Source: an uncultured Porphyromonadaceae bacterium (GTDB lineage Bacteria; Bacteroidota; Bacteroidia; Bacteroidales; Muribaculaceae). Taken from it: DNA of 64,000 nucleotides. Positions within the stretch are counted from its first letter, which is position 1. Every line of letters begins with the position of its first letter. Below, piece by piece: positions 46,379-55,725 of the stretch. The notes below the pieces were generated by a model. That model worked only from the letters and a program-made list of their open reading frames with translations, was not told the DNA's origin and did no database searches. Location of the stretch: positions 1 to 64,000 of the forward strand of contig URSD01000006.1 in assembly GCA_900550395.1 (NCBI GenBank), in the 5' to 3' direction. The position numbers and the translations under genes are program-made.

Positions 46379-49060
46379 ATGAAGTTAAGTTTAAACATCA
46401 GTTACCATACGCAGTGGGGCGAGACCATCCGTGTGTGCGGCAAAGTACGCGCTCTCGGCGCAGGCATGGAGGACATGGCGGCGGCAATGACGCCGGCAGA
46501 GGGTTCTGACATGTGGACGCTGCACGTTGACATTCCCGATGGCGAGACCCGGCTGGAGTACCGTTACATTGTGGAACGCGACGGCCACACGGTGCGCCGC
46601 GAGTGGGGCGACGGGCACATCCTGCCTCTGCAGCCAGGCGTACATGGTGTCAACATAGTCGACCGTTGGTGCGACATGCCCGAAGACAAGCCGTTCTATT
46701 CATCGGCTTTCACGAAGTGTGTCTTCCGTCGAGCCGGTAGACAGTTGCCTGTCAGTGCCGAGGCCGGACGTGTGTTTCTGGAAGTGGAGGCACCGCTGGT
46801 GGCCCCGGATCATGTCGTGGCCGTGTGCGGCAGTACGCCATCTATGGGCTCGTGGGAGCCGGCCAGGGCCGTCCGCATGAGCGATGCCGACTACCCGCTG
46901 TGGCGCTGCGCCGTTGATTGCCGCGACATCACCGAGGCCAGCGAGTTCAAGTTCGTTGTGCTTGACAGCCGCGACGGCAGTCTCGTAGCCTGGGAACCCG
47001 GCGAAAACCGTCGTGTAGGTATTAAGCCTGAAATCGGGGAGGCTACCGTGATAGCCGGACTGCGTATGCACAATCCGTTCGGCCATTGGCGTGGCGCCGG
47101 TGTGGCGATACCCGTGTTCTCTCTGCGCAGCGACGAGGACTTCGGCGTGGGCGATTTCTACGACATGAAGCGGATGATAGACTGGGCGGCCTCCACCGGC
47201 CAGCGCTTCCTCCAGATATTGCCTATCAATGACACCACGATGACGCATACATGGAAGGACTCGTATCCCTACAATGCCAACAGCACTTTTGCTCTGCATC
47301 CCATGTATCTGCGTCTCGAGGCCCTCGGCCGGCTCAAGGACCATGCTCGACGCGAACATTACGCGCGTCTTCGTAACAGCCTCAACGAGCTCATGCAGAT
47401 TGACTACGAGAAAGTCAACAATGCCAAGATAGCGTATTTCCATGAGATTTTCGCGCAGAACGGCGCCACCGACCTTGCTACGGATGAGTTCCGGGCGTTC
47501 TTCGAGGCTAACCGGTCCTGGCTTGTGCCTTATGCCGCGTTCTGTGTGCTCCGCGACCGTTACAGCACTCCTGACTTCACTCTGTGGCCCGCTGAATATG
47601 CCACGTACGATGCTGTGCGCATCGCCGACTTCGCCGCTGCAAGCCGCGAGGAGATGGAGTATGTCTACTACTTGCAATACCATCTTGACAGACAGATGAA
47701 GGAGGTTGCCGCCTATGCCCGCGAACATGGCGTGGCTATCAAGGGCGACATACCCATCGGCATTTCACGTACGAGCGCCGACGCATGGCAGAGTCCCGAG
47801 CTCTTCAACATGGATTCGCAGGCCGGTGCTCCACCGGACGATTTTTCAGTCCTGGGTCAGAACTGGGGCTTCCCGACCTACAACTGGGACGTGATGGCCC
47901 GCGACGGCTATGCATGGTGGAAAGCCCGCTTCCGCAAGATGAGCGACTATTTCGACGCCTACCGCATTGACCATGTGCTCGGCTTCTTCCGTATATGGCA
48001 GATACCTATGGATGCCGTGCACGGTCTTCTCGGCATCTTCAATCCGGCTCTGCCCTTCACGCCCGACGAGATGCGTTCGGGCTACGACTTCTGGTTTGAT
48101 GCCGATCGCTTCACTCGTCCCTACATCATGGACTGGTTCCTCGGCGACTATTTCGGCGACCTTACCGACGAGGTGCGCGCACGCTATCTGCATGCCGAGG
48201 GCGACGGCCGCTACAGCCTGCTTCCCGAGTACGACACACAGCGTAAGGTTGTGGATCATTTTGCCTCGCTGGAGGCCGGCGACCACAACAACCGCATCCG
48301 CGATGGCCTGATGGGGCTGATTGATAATGTGCTGTTCATAGAGGATCCGGTGCAGCGCGGCAAGTACCATCCGCGCATCTCCGCCCAGTTCAGCCAGATA
48401 TATCAGTCGCTCGGCGATTACGAGAAATGGTGTTTCAACCGTCTGTACAACGACTTCTTCTACCACCGTCATGACGCTTTCTGGTATGAAAAAGCCATGG
48501 AGAAGCTGCCGCCGCTGCTACAGAGCACCGATATGCTGGTATGTGCCGAAGACCTTGGCATGATTCCCCACTGTGTGCCTGAGGTGATGCGTCGCCTCGA
48601 GATGCTTTCGCTGGAGATTCAACGCATGCCCAAGGATCCGAAGGTGGAATTCGGCGACACGTGGCACTATCCCTACTTCAGTGTCTGCACTACGTCGACC
48701 CACGACATGGGAGGCATCCGCCAGTGGTGGGAGGAAGATCGCGGCGCCACACAGCGCTTCTACAATCAGGTTCTTCACGAACCCGGCGGCGCTCCGTATT
48801 TCTGCGAACCGTGGATTTGCAACCGCATTGTCGACCTGCACCTCAAGTCGCCTTCCATGCTCTGCATACTGCCGCTGCAGGACTGGCTCAGCATCGACGG
48901 CGACCTGCGCCGCACCGACCCGCGCGAGGAACAGATCAATGTGCCTGCCAACTCCCGCCATTACTGGCGCTACAGGATGCATCTTACCATCGAGGACCTG
49001 ATGCGCGCCGACAGTTTCAACGACATCCTTCGCTCGTCAATTGCCGCTTCGGGCCGCTGA
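46379..49060 (+). CDS. malQ: 4-alpha-glucanotransferase with N-terminal starch-binding modules
   Basis: GH77 amylomaltase/disproportionating enzyme acting on maltodextrins and glycogen branches (893 aa). The start at 46379 (MKLSLNISYHTQWGETIRV) is chosen since an earlier in-frame ATG at 46325 overlaps the nrdJ terminator. Two tandem CBM20-like modules occupy residues about 1-110 and 120-235 (VAVCGSTPSMGSWEPARAVR). The GH77 barrel follows, with SYPYNANSTFALHP, IKGDIPIGISRTSADAWQ, YRIDHVLGF (catalytic Asp) and VCAEDLGMIP (catalytic Glu). No signal peptide, so cytoplasmic. It faces the glycogen phosphorylase gene. Confidence 0.95.
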   Translation: MKLSLNISYHTQWGETIRVCGKVRALGAGMEDMAAAMTPAEGSDMWTLHVDIPDGETRLEYRYIVERDGHTVRREWGDGHILPLQPGVHGVNIVDRWCDMPEDKPFYSSAFTKCVFRRAGRQLPVSAEAGRVFLEVEAPLVAPDHVVAVCGSTPSMGSWEPARAVRMSDADYPLWRCAVDCRDITEASEFKFVVLDSRDGSLVAWEPGENRRVGIKPEIGEATVIAGLRMHNPFGHWRGAGVAIPVFSLRSDEDFGVGDFYDMKRMIDWAASTGQRFLQILPINDTTMTHTWKDSYPYNANSTFALHPMYLRLEALGRLKDHARREHYARLRNSLNELMQIDYEKVNNAKIAYFHEIFAQNGATDLATDEFRAFFEANRSWLVPYAAFCVLRDRYSTPDFTLWPAEYATYDAVRIADFAAASREEMEYVYYLQYHLDRQMKEVAAYAREHGVAIKGDIPIGISRTSADAWQSPELFNMDSQAGAPPDDFSVLGQNWGFPTYNWDVMARDGYAWWKARFRKMSDYFDAYRIDHVLGFFRIWQIPMDAVHGLLGIFNPALPFTPDEMRSGYDFWFDADRFTRPYIMDWFLGDYFGDLTDEVRARYLHAEGDGRYSLLPEYDTQRKVVDHFASLEAGDHNNRIRDGLMGLIDNVLFIEDPVQRGKYHPRISAQFSQIYQSLGDYEKWCFNRLYNDFFYHRHDAFWYEKAMEKLPPLLQSTDMLVCAEDLGMIPHCVPEVMRRLEMLSLEIQRMPKDPKVEFGDTWHYPYFSVCTTSTHDMGGIRQWWEEDRGATQRFYNQVLHEPGGAPYFCEPWICNRIVDLHLKSPSMLCILPLQDWLSIDGDLRRTDPREEQINVPANSRHYWRYRMHLTIEDLMRADSFNDILRSSIAASGR

Positions 49061-49070
49061 CGCCTGACAG

Positions 49071-49121
49071 CCGCCATAAAAAGAGCCGCACTTCAAAAAA
49101 GTGCGGCTCTTTTTATGGCGG
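49071..49121. terminator. Large bidirectional terminator between malQ and glgP
   Basis: Perfect 23-bp arms (49071-49093 and 49099-49121) with a 5-nt loop. Internal AAAAAG/CTTTTT parts give T-tracts on both strands, suiting the two convergent genes. Confidence 0.92.
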
Positions 49122-49133
49122 TGTCCCGGGGGC

Positions 49134-51689
49134 TTAGAACCAGCGCGTGAGAGCGAAGTCCATGCGGTGGGGCAGCAGGTTGTTCTTCGGGAAAAGACGG
49201 TAGCCGTAGCGGAATACGCCTGCGTCGCGCACATGCTCGTTGAGCTCGTAGGTGACGATGTCGCCGTCCTGCTTGATGATCTTGAATTCGGGCGTGTAGG
49301 CGAGGTGTTCCTGACCGTTTTCAACGCGGTAGATCACCTGCTCGAGGCCGAGGCTGGAGCCGAGACCGTTGGTGTCGACGGTTACCTGAATCTGGTAGGG
49401 CTCGCCGGTGACTCCCTTCTCGTTGCCGTTGCGGTGCATGTCGAGAATCTTGATACCGGGCCATGCTGCCACGACTTTTTCCTTCCATGCCGCAATTTCC
49501 TTGGCGAGGGCGAACTTGTCGGCGGCGAGACGGCCGAAGCGCTTTGCCTCGGGGTCGTAGAAGCGCTCGATATAGTCCTCGATCATGCGCTGCATGGTGA
49601 AGTGCGGAGCGATGTGGCCGATGGAGCCCTTGATGTACTGTACCCACTCGGGCGAGTAGCCGCGGGAGTTCTTGTTGTAGTAAAGAGGTATGATCTCGTT
49701 CTCCAGCATGGAATAGATGGTGGCGGCGTCAAGCTTGTCCTGCTGTGCCTGGTCGGTGTAGGTGCGCTTGTCGGTGAGGGCCCAGCCGGCCTTCTCGTCG
49801 AAGCGGTAGCCTTCGTACCACCAGCCGTCGAGCACGGAGAAGTTGAGCACGCCGTTCATCTCAGCCTTTTCGCCGGATGTGCCGGAAGCCTCGAGAGGAC
49901 GGGTGGGGGTGTTGAGCCAGATGTCGACGCCGGTGACGAGACGCTTGGCAACAACCATGTTGTAGTCCTCCAGGAAGATGATCTTGCCGAGGAACTGGGG
50001 CATGCGCGAAATCTCCATGATGCGCTTGATGAGTCCCTGGCCGGCACCGTCGGCGGGGTGTGCCTTGCCGGAGAATACGAACTGCACGGGGAATTTCTCG
50101 TTGTTGACGATTTTTGCCAGACGGTCAAGGTCGGTGAAGAGCAGGTGTGCGCGCTTGTAGGTGGCGAAGCGGCGGGCGAAGCCTATGATGAGGGCGTTCG
50201 GGTTTATGCGCTCGAGAATCTGCACTACGGCCGAGGGGTCGCCCTGGTTGGCGAGCCATTTGGCCTTGAAGTCGCGGCGCACGAAGTTGATGAATTTGTT
50301 CTTGAGCGTGCAGCGCATGTTCCAGATGGCCTCGTCGCTGACGTTGAAGATGCCCTTCCATGCTTCAGGATCGCTCTGGTGGGAGAACACCTGGAGTCCG
50401 AGGTTCTGGGCGTAGAATTCCTTCCACTCCGATGCGGCCCAGGTGGGCATGTGTACGCCGTTGGTGACGTAGCCCACGTGGCTCTCCTCCCAGCTGTAGC
50501 CCTTCCAGATGCCGGCGAACATGCGCTTGCTGACCTCGCCGTGGAGGTAGCTGACGCCGTTGGCTTCCTGGCAGGTGTTCAGCGCGAACACACTCATGCT
50601 GAAGCGCTCGTTGGTGTCGGGGTTCTCGCGGCCCATGTTCATGAGGTCGTTCCAGCTGATGCCGAGGCGTGCGGGGAACTCGCCCATGTATTTGCCGAAG
50701 AGGCCTTCGTCGAAGTAGTCGTGGCCTGCGGGCACGGGAGTGTGTACTGTGTAGAGCGACGATGCGCGCACAAGCTCGAGGGCAACGTTGAAGTCGAGCT
50801 TGTCTTCCTGCACGTAGTCTACGAGGCGCTGGAGGTTGAGCAGCGCGGCGTGGCCTTCGTTGCAGTGGTAGAGCGTATTGTGGATGCCGAGCTTTTTGAG
50901 CATGAGCACGCCGCCGATGCCGAGGAGGTATTCCTGCTTGATGCGGTTCTCCCAGTCACCGCCGTAAAGCTGGTGGGTGATGCTGCGGTCGAACTCGCTG
51001 TTCATGTCGAAGTCGGTGTCGAGCAGGTACAGCTTCATGCGGCCCACGTTTACGCGCCAGATGTGGCAGTAGATGTTGCGGCCGGGATAGGGCACCTCGA
51101 GAATCATGGGGTGGCCGTCCTTGTCGAGTACGGCCTCGATGGGAAGCTGGTTGAAGTTTTGCGGCTCGTAGTTGGCAATCTGCTGACCGTCGACGCTGAG
51201 GCTCTGGGTGAAGTAGCCGTAGCGGTAGAGGAAGCCGACGGCGGTCATGTTGACGCGGCTGTCGGATGCTTCCTTTATATAGTCGCCGGCGAGTACGCCG
51301 AGACCGCCGGAGTAGATCTTGAGGCAGTTGCAGAGGCCGTACTCCATCGAGAAGTAGCTGACGGAGGGCACGTCAGTGCGCATCGGCTCTTTCATGTAGT
51401 CCTTGAACATGCTGTAGACGTTCTTCAGACGTGCCATGAAGGAGGAGTCGGCGATGAGTTCCTGAATTCTCTCGAAGCTCATCTGCTGGAGCACGATAAT
51501 GGGGTTTTCACCCGTGTTGCGCCATGTGTCGGGATTGATGTCGCGGAAGAGGGCCTTGGCCTCGCTGTTCCATACCCACCAGAGGTTCTTTGCGAGTTCT
51601 TCGAGGGGCTTGAGAGGCGAGGGGAGTTCTGACTTGACAATAATGTCGCGCCATACGGGCGTATTAGTGTCGCTGACAGGAAGTTTCAT
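49134..51689 (-). CDS. glgP: Alpha-glucan (glycogen) phosphorylase
   Basis: GT35 enzyme releasing glucose 1-phosphate from glycogen or maltodextrins (851 aa). It opens with the DUF3417-type region (LEELAKNLWWVWNSEAKALF) of the thermophile/AgpA-type phosphorylases. The pyridoxal-phosphate region shows EASGTSGEKAEMNGVLNFS near residue 600. NEGHAALL and GFARRFATYKRAHLL are further landmarks. It lies 6 bp after the synthase gene, so synthesis and breakdown enzymes share one mRNA. Confidence 0.95.
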   Translation of the reverse strand: MKLPVSDTNTPVWRDIIVKSELPSPLKPLEELAKNLWWVWNSEAKALFRDINPDTWRNTGENPIIVLQQMSFERIQELIADSSFMARLKNVYSMFKDYMKEPMRTDVPSVSYFSMEYGLCNCLKIYSGGLGVLAGDYIKEASDSRVNMTAVGFLYRYGYFTQSLSVDGQQIANYEPQNFNQLPIEAVLDKDGHPMILEVPYPGRNIYCHIWRVNVGRMKLYLLDTDFDMNSEFDRSITHQLYGGDWENRIKQEYLLGIGGVLMLKKLGIHNTLYHCNEGHAALLNLQRLVDYVQEDKLDFNVALELVRASSLYTVHTPVPAGHDYFDEGLFGKYMGEFPARLGISWNDLMNMGRENPDTNERFSMSVFALNTCQEANGVSYLHGEVSKRMFAGIWKGYSWEESHVGYVTNGVHMPTWAASEWKEFYAQNLGLQVFSHQSDPEAWKGIFNVSDEAIWNMRCTLKNKFINFVRRDFKAKWLANQGDPSAVVQILERINPNALIIGFARRFATYKRAHLLFTDLDRLAKIVNNEKFPVQFVFSGKAHPADGAGQGLIKRIMEISRMPQFLGKIIFLEDYNMVVAKRLVTGVDIWLNTPTRPLEASGTSGEKAEMNGVLNFSVLDGWWYEGYRFDEKAGWALTDKRTYTDQAQQDKLDAATIYSMLENEIIPLYYNKNSRGYSPEWVQYIKGSIGHIAPHFTMQRMIEDYIERFYDPEAKRFGRLAADKFALAKEIAAWKEKVVAAWPGIKILDMHRNGNEKGVTGEPYQIQVTVDTNGLGSSLGLEQVIYRVENGQEHLAYTPEFKIIKQDGDIVTYELNEHVRDAGVFRYGYRLFPKNNLLPHRMDFALTRWF

Positions 51690-51695
51690 GAGTGT

Positions 51696-53378
51696 TTATT
51701 TGTTATTGGTTTGTTTTCTGTTATTCTTGACGCGCGCGGCGGCTTTGCCTACTGCGAGCGCGTATGCCTTGTCGTAGTGTGTGTGGAAGTGGCTCCAGCG
51801 GGCAAGGTCGGCTGTGCCGCGGGCGCGCTCGGCGGTTTCGCCGCGTCGTGCGGCCGAGGAGTCGCACAGGGAACTGATGGCCTCGGCTACACCGTCCACT
51901 GTCCGGGCGTAGTTGTCGTCGTTACGTTCTATCACCTCGACTCCGCAATCCTCCATGCCTCCGCGGCAGGCGCTCCGTACCCACTGGCCGAAGCCGCTGA
52001 GCGAGGTCGTAACTGTGGGGACTCCGAATGCTATGCTTTCCAGCGGCGTGTAGCCCCACGGCTCGTAGTAGGATGCGAACACGGTGGCGTCGGCGCCGGG
52101 CAGCAGCTGGTAGTAGGTCTTGTTGAAGATGCCGTCGGTGCCGTTGAGATAGCACGGCACGTATATCACGTGTACGCTGTGGCGTCCGTGGGCGAATCCC
52201 AGGGCGTGGATGCGGGCGTTGACGGGGTCCTCATTGTAGTTGTTTAGCCAGTGGGTCAGCACGGGGTCGGGCATACCGCAGTAGCGGTGCTCGTCGAGGG
52301 CAGAACGGAGCTCGGGCCGCGGGCACTGAACCCATGCGGGGACCATTACGTAGGCAACTATATGGGTATCTTTGTCCGGCGCGTCGAGCGTAGCCATGGC
52401 GTCAAGGAAGACGTCGAGGCCTTTATTGCGGTACTCGCAGCGCCCCGAGCTTATGACGATGAATGTGTCGTTGTCGGGCAGCGTGTCGCCGGTAAGGGCA
52501 CGGGCCACGTCGAGCATTGCGCGGCGGGCGTCGCGTCGTGCGGCCTTGCGTCGTGAGGGCGCCGGCACGAACGACGGCTCGAAGCCGTTGGGCGTAACTA
52601 CGTCGGGGCGTCGCTGAAGCAGGCGGGCGCACTCCTCGGCCGTGACGTCGCTCACTGTGGTGAAGGCGTCGGCCACATGTGCGGCGGTCTTCTCCAGACT
52701 GTGCTTGGCCTCCATGTTCAGCTCCCGTGCCATCTGGTCGCCGTCGTATGCGTCTAGGTAGCGGTACAGGTCCTTGCCGTTGCCGCAGATGCTGCGGCCT
52801 ATGCTCGTGGCGTGTGTGGTGAACACGGTCGCCACCTGCGGCAGCCGGTCGGCCACGTAGAGCAGTCCCATGCCTGTGGTCCATTCGTCGAAGTGAGTCA
52901 CCACGTTCCGGGCCTTGTCGCCGAGGAAGTTGACAATGCTCTCTATCACGATGCCGGCGGCGCGTGCGAAAGCGCAACCTTCGTCGTAGTCGCCGTAGGC
53001 GTGCAGCGAGTCTACGCCGAAGCGTTCCCACATGTGGGAATAAAAATCATTTTTTGAAGCGTATAGGGTGTCGAAGCTGACGAGAATGGCAAGCGGACGA
53101 CCGGGAATCTCCCAGCGTCCTGTGCGCACCTTTATGCCATAAGGCAGTGCGGCATCCGCTGCCCAGACCGAGAGCTTGGTACGCTGTTCGCTGAACCATG
53201 GCGACGGATTCGCATCGGTCCAGACGTCCGGGCCTATGAATATCACCTTGTCTTTATGAGCCTCCTGCATGGTCTTCGCCTTTGTGGAAAGCACGGTGTA
53301 GATGCCTCCCACTTTGTTGCAGACTTCCCAGCTCGTCTCAAAGATAAGGTCGATGTCTTTGTTCTTGACTGTCATCAA
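51696..53378 (-). CDS. Glycogen synthase, eukaryotic-like GT3 family
   Basis: Predicted to extend glycogen from a nucleotide-glucose donor (560 aa). The start MMTVKNKDIDLIFETSWEVC has two adjacent ATGs (53378, 53375). The N-terminal NKVGGIYTVLSTKA motif and GPDVW are GT3 landmarks, and the C-terminal YYEPWGYTPLESIAFGVPT has the E-x7-E retaining-transferase motif. GT3 synthases are typical of fungi, animals and Bacteroidetes, while most bacteria use GT5 GlgA. It heads the synthase-phosphorylase operon; no glgB or glgC is in the window. Confidence 0.92.
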   Translation of the reverse strand: MMTVKNKDIDLIFETSWEVCNKVGGIYTVLSTKAKTMQEAHKDKVIFIGPDVWTDANPSPWFSEQRTKLSVWAADAALPYGIKVRTGRWEIPGRPLAILVSFDTLYASKNDFYSHMWERFGVDSLHAYGDYDEGCAFARAAGIVIESIVNFLGDKARNVVTHFDEWTTGMGLLYVADRLPQVATVFTTHATSIGRSICGNGKDLYRYLDAYDGDQMARELNMEAKHSLEKTAAHVADAFTTVSDVTAEECARLLQRRPDVVTPNGFEPSFVPAPSRRKAARRDARRAMLDVARALTGDTLPDNDTFIVISSGRCEYRNKGLDVFLDAMATLDAPDKDTHIVAYVMVPAWVQCPRPELRSALDEHRYCGMPDPVLTHWLNNYNEDPVNARIHALGFAHGRHSVHVIYVPCYLNGTDGIFNKTYYQLLPGADATVFASYYEPWGYTPLESIAFGVPTVTTSLSGFGQWVRSACRGGMEDCGVEVIERNDDNYARTVDGVAEAISSLCDSSAARRGETAERARGTADLARWSHFHTHYDKAYALAVGKAAARVKNNRKQTNNK

Positions 53379-53395
53379 TTATCGGTTTGGGACTG

Positions 53396-53403
53396 CAAAG
53401 TTA
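53396..53403 (-). promoter_or_regulatory. -7 promoter element of the glycogen operon
   Basis: TAACTTTG on the minus strand fits TAnnTTTG and predicts a leader of about 15 nt before the synthase ATG. No good -33. Confidence 0.5.
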
Positions 53404-53469
53404 CGAATAAATTTTGAATTAGCGGCAGAATAGGGGTAAATTGTTATTAAACACGTTTTTAAATATCGT

Positions 53470-54051
53470 TTAAATATCATGCCTGCTTTTGCATCGGCAG
53501 CTGTTGAGATGGTCGTCGATGAAGCCTGTGGCCTGGAGGAAAGAGTAGCAGATGGTGGAGCCGAAGAAGCGGAATCCGCGGCGCCGCATGTCGCAGCTGA
53601 TGGCGTCGGACAGTGGCGAAGTCACAGGCATTGCGCCGGGGTGGGGCACATCGTTGACAATTCTTTTGCCTCCCGGCAGAAAGCCCGCGATGTAGTTGTA
53701 AAAGGAACCGAATTCCTGCACTATTTCGCCGAAGAGCCGCGCGTTGGCGACGGCACTATGTATCTTGCGCCGGTTTCGGACGATGGCGTCGCAACGGGCC
53801 AGACGCTCCTCGTCGTCCGGCGTCATTTCAGCCACACGTCTGTAGTCGAAATTATGGAACGCACGGCGGTAGCCCTCGCGCTTGCGCAATATTGTTATCC
53901 ATGACAGACCGGCCTGTGCGCCTTCAAGCAGCAGGAATTCAAAAAGAACGTTGTCGTCCGTCACGGGACGTCCCCATTCCTCGTCGTGGTATTTTATATA
54001 TAGCGGGTCGTCGCCGCACCAGGGGCAGCGACCGGTCACGGAATTATTCAT
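53470..54051 (-). CDS. tag: DNA-3-methyladenine glycosylase I
   Basis: Base-excision repair enzyme removing 3-methyladenine (193 aa). The N-terminus RCPWCGDDPLYIKYHDEEWG carries the zinc Cys and His of the Tag family; the C-terminal zinc ligands are His and Cys in DDHLNSC. The conserved AGLSWITILRKREGYRRAF supplies the catalytic Glu region. It overlaps the flavin-reductase gene by 8 bp and is the last gene of that operon. With ogt it is the second alkylation-repair gene in the window. Confidence 0.96.
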   Translation of the reverse strand: MNNSVTGRCPWCGDDPLYIKYHDEEWGRPVTDDNVLFEFLLLEGAQAGLSWITILRKREGYRRAFHNFDYRRVAEMTPDDEERLARCDAIVRNRRKIHSAVANARLFGEIVQEFGSFYNYIAGFLPGGKRIVNDVPHPGAMPVTSPLSDAISCDMRRRGFRFFGSTICYSFLQATGFIDDHLNSCRCKSRHDI

Positions 54052-54613
54052 TCTTCAACGCTTTGCCGTCGGCAAAAGCATTGCCGATGCGCCGCCCGAG
54101 CTCAATGTAGCCGTTATGGACGGGATCGAATGTTATCAGGCGCATTTTCTCCACGTCTGGCTTGCCGTCGTCGGCCAGGAAGTTTTCGTCGCAGACGATG
54201 TTGACAATTTCGGCCACGATGTAGTAGCCCGTTTCCGATTCGTACAGCTTTTCCTTAATGCGGCACTCCATGGTCATGGGGAAGCAGCTGAATACAGGCG
54301 CGTCAACGTTGGCGGCCTTTGTCGATTCCCATCCTGTACGTGCCATCTTGTCGGGATGCGTACGCGCGCTCACGAGGCCTACGTAGTCCGATGCCACAAG
54401 CGTGTCGGCGGTGGCGAATGCCACGGTGAAGTCGCCGCATCGGTTCAGGTTGGCCGTCGTTGCGTGGCTGCCCATAGAAATCATTATCTCTGTTGCATCC
54501 CACTGACCGCCCCATGCGGCGTTCATTGCGTTGGGAGTGCCGTCGGCGTTGTATGTGCCTATTATGAGTACCGGCTGCGGAAGCATCCAGGCTTTGGGTT
54601 TGAAGTCCTTCAT
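54044..54613 (-). CDS. Flavin reductase-like FMN-binding split-barrel protein
   Basis: Cytoplasmic flavoprotein-type oxidoreductase of 189 aa. The start at 54613 (MKDFKPKAWMLPQPVLIIG) is preferred; the longer frame is the shadow of the next gene. PVLIIGTYNADGTPNAMNAA and GDFTVAFATADTL are the FMN/NADPH-binding split-barrel motifs of the flavin reductase (HpaC/Flr) family. The substrate is unknown. It sits between the MmcQ-like gene (16 bp gap) and tag (overlap). Confidence 0.9.
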   Translation of the reverse strand: MKDFKPKAWMLPQPVLIIGTYNADGTPNAMNAAWGGQWDATEIMISMGSHATTANLNRCGDFTVAFATADTLVASDYVGLVSARTHPDKMARTGWESTKAANVDAPVFSCFPMTMECRIKEKLYESETGYYIVAEIVNIVCDENFLADDGKPDVEKMRLITFDPVHNGYIELGRRIGNAFADGKALKNE

Positions 54614-54629
54614 ATATATAATATGTGGT

Positions 54630-54995
54630 TCAGTGTTTTGTTCGTTTGCTTTTGGGCGTGTATTTGTCCCTGACGAGTTCGTATGACCTGTCAATGAGCC
54701 GCAGCACATCTTTGTCGGAGATGTCGCCGTTCAGGTCGAGCCGTACCCAGTGCCGCGGGTCCATGTTCAGAGGATTACCTGCCGACATGTGCCTCGATTT
54801 AAGTTCCTCTATCTCATCGGGTGTGGATTTCACGTTGACCCATGAAAAATCGTCCATATCGGTGTAACAGAACATATGGTCGAGAACATAGAATACAAGT
54901 ATCGACTCATATCGGCGCGCGAATTTGCCGAACGGAGTTTTCTCGGTGGCTCCGTCCATTGCCATGCAGTATTCTCGCAATTCCTCGATGTTCAT
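54630..54995 (-). CDS. MmcQ/YjbR family protein
   Basis: Small protein of 121 aa, start at 54995 (MNIEELREYCMAMDGATEKT). It has the double-wing fold pattern of the family (TPFGKFARRYESILVFYVLD, then WVNVKSTPDEIEELK, then HWVRLDLNGDISDKDVLRLI). Members are thought to bind DNA, but no clear role is known. A perfect promoter ends 5 nt before the ATG, so the mRNA is probably leaderless or nearly so. It heads the MmcQ-flavin reductase-tag operon. Confidence 0.92.
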   Translation of the reverse strand: MNIEELREYCMAMDGATEKTPFGKFARRYESILVFYVLDHMFCYTDMDDFSWVNVKSTPDEIEELKSRHMSAGNPLNMDPRHWVRLDLNGDISDKDVLRLIDRSYELVRDKYTPKSKRTKH

Positions 54996-55000
54996 TATTG

Positions 55001-55032
55001 CAAAATTAGCATTTTCAGCTCTTATATACAAA
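55001..55032 (-). promoter_or_regulatory. Promoter giving a near-leaderless mmcQ-like mRNA
   Basis: On the minus strand TTTG (55032-55029), exactly 20 nt, then TAATTTTG (55008-55001), followed 5 nt later by the ATG. It is one of the clearest promoters in the window. Confidence 0.78.
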
Positions 55033-55053
55033 TTTTAGAGCATACGGCAACGC

Positions 55054-55080
55054 CGGTCATGTCTTTGGACGGCATGACCG
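55054..55080 (-). terminator. Hairpin after the outer-membrane barrel gene
   Basis: CGGTCATG (55054-55061) pairs with CATGACCG (55073-55080) around an 11-nt loop, 18 bp past the barrel stop on the minus strand. It has no T-tract, so it is a weak terminator candidate. Confidence 0.45.
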
Positions 55081-55098
55081 ACGCTTTTGTCGGGGTAT

Positions 55099-55725
55099 TC
55101 AGAATATCCAGGCGGCGGATATTCCCAATGTCTGATTGTAGAGGCTGTTGTGTTGTTCGGTGAAGTCGATTCCGTAGTTAAGGCCCAGTTGCAGATGGTT
55201 TCGCAACTGCATGGCGGCTCCGAAGCCCCAGCCGCAGCTTACGCGACGGTAGGCACCGTCATCTCCGAAGCAGTGATATTTTTCGGTCAGTCCGCTTTTC
55301 GCATCGGTTGTCCGGGCGTTGCCCCAAAGACCGACGGCAAGGTAGGGACCGGTTTCGAGCTGGAGTTTCATGGCTTCTGACAGCCGGAAGCGGTATCCGG
55401 CCTGCAGAGGTACTTGCAGATACCAGGGCCGGAAAGTGCTGCTGTAGTTCTGATGGATATAGCCGTCGTCTTCGCCGTCGAATACAGAACTGTCTTTGCC
55501 GGGTTTATAGTGGAGACCTGCACCTGAGCGCAAATACCATCCTGTATTGTTTTTGCCGAAATTATACTCCAGACGATATGCAATGTTGAATGCCGGCTGC
55601 ACGTCGCCCGAACTGTTTACCGGTTTGGACAGGCCGACTCCGGCCTCTACTCCATGCCGCAGACTCTGAGCTTCTGCTATCGAATTCCCGGCAATCAGCA
55701 ATAGTAACAATAAAAGCTTTTTCAT
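55099..55725 (-). CDS. Outer-membrane beta-barrel protein (OmpA/PorT-like)
   Basis: Exported protein of 208 aa: signal peptide (MKKLLLLLLLIAGNSIAEAQ) followed by alternating strands ending in a C-terminal aromatic (SAAWIF), typical of small eight-stranded barrels (outer membrane protein beta-barrel domain) of Bacteroidetes. LRHGVEAGVGLSKPV and LEYNFGKNNTGWYLRSGAGL are barrel-like. No catalytic function is visible. It overlaps the upstream lipoprotein gene by 4 bp and is the last gene of the four-gene cluster with the TPR regulator. Confidence 0.82.
   Translation of the reverse strand: MKKLLLLLLLIAGNSIAEAQSLRHGVEAGVGLSKPVNSSGDVQPAFNIAYRLEYNFGKNNTGWYLRSGAGLHYKPGKDSSVFDGEDDGYIHQNYSSTFRPWYLQVPLQAGYRFRLSEAMKLQLETGPYLAVGLWGNARTTDAKSGLTEKYHCFGDDGAYRRVSCGWGFGAAMQLRNHLQLGLNYGIDFTEQHNSLYNQTLGISAAWIF

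Noticed and set aside
49071..49121. Perfect 23-bp inverted repeat as insertion-sequence ends
   Set aside because: Arms are 5 nt apart, T-tracts fit both strands, and the site lies between convergent genes, so it is a terminator.
49101..51632. An 843-residue open frame opposite glgP
   Set aside because: Shadow of the phosphorylase gene; no motifs and biased composition. Similar long antisense frames occur opposite nadE, relA, nrdD, aspA and the ABC-F gene.
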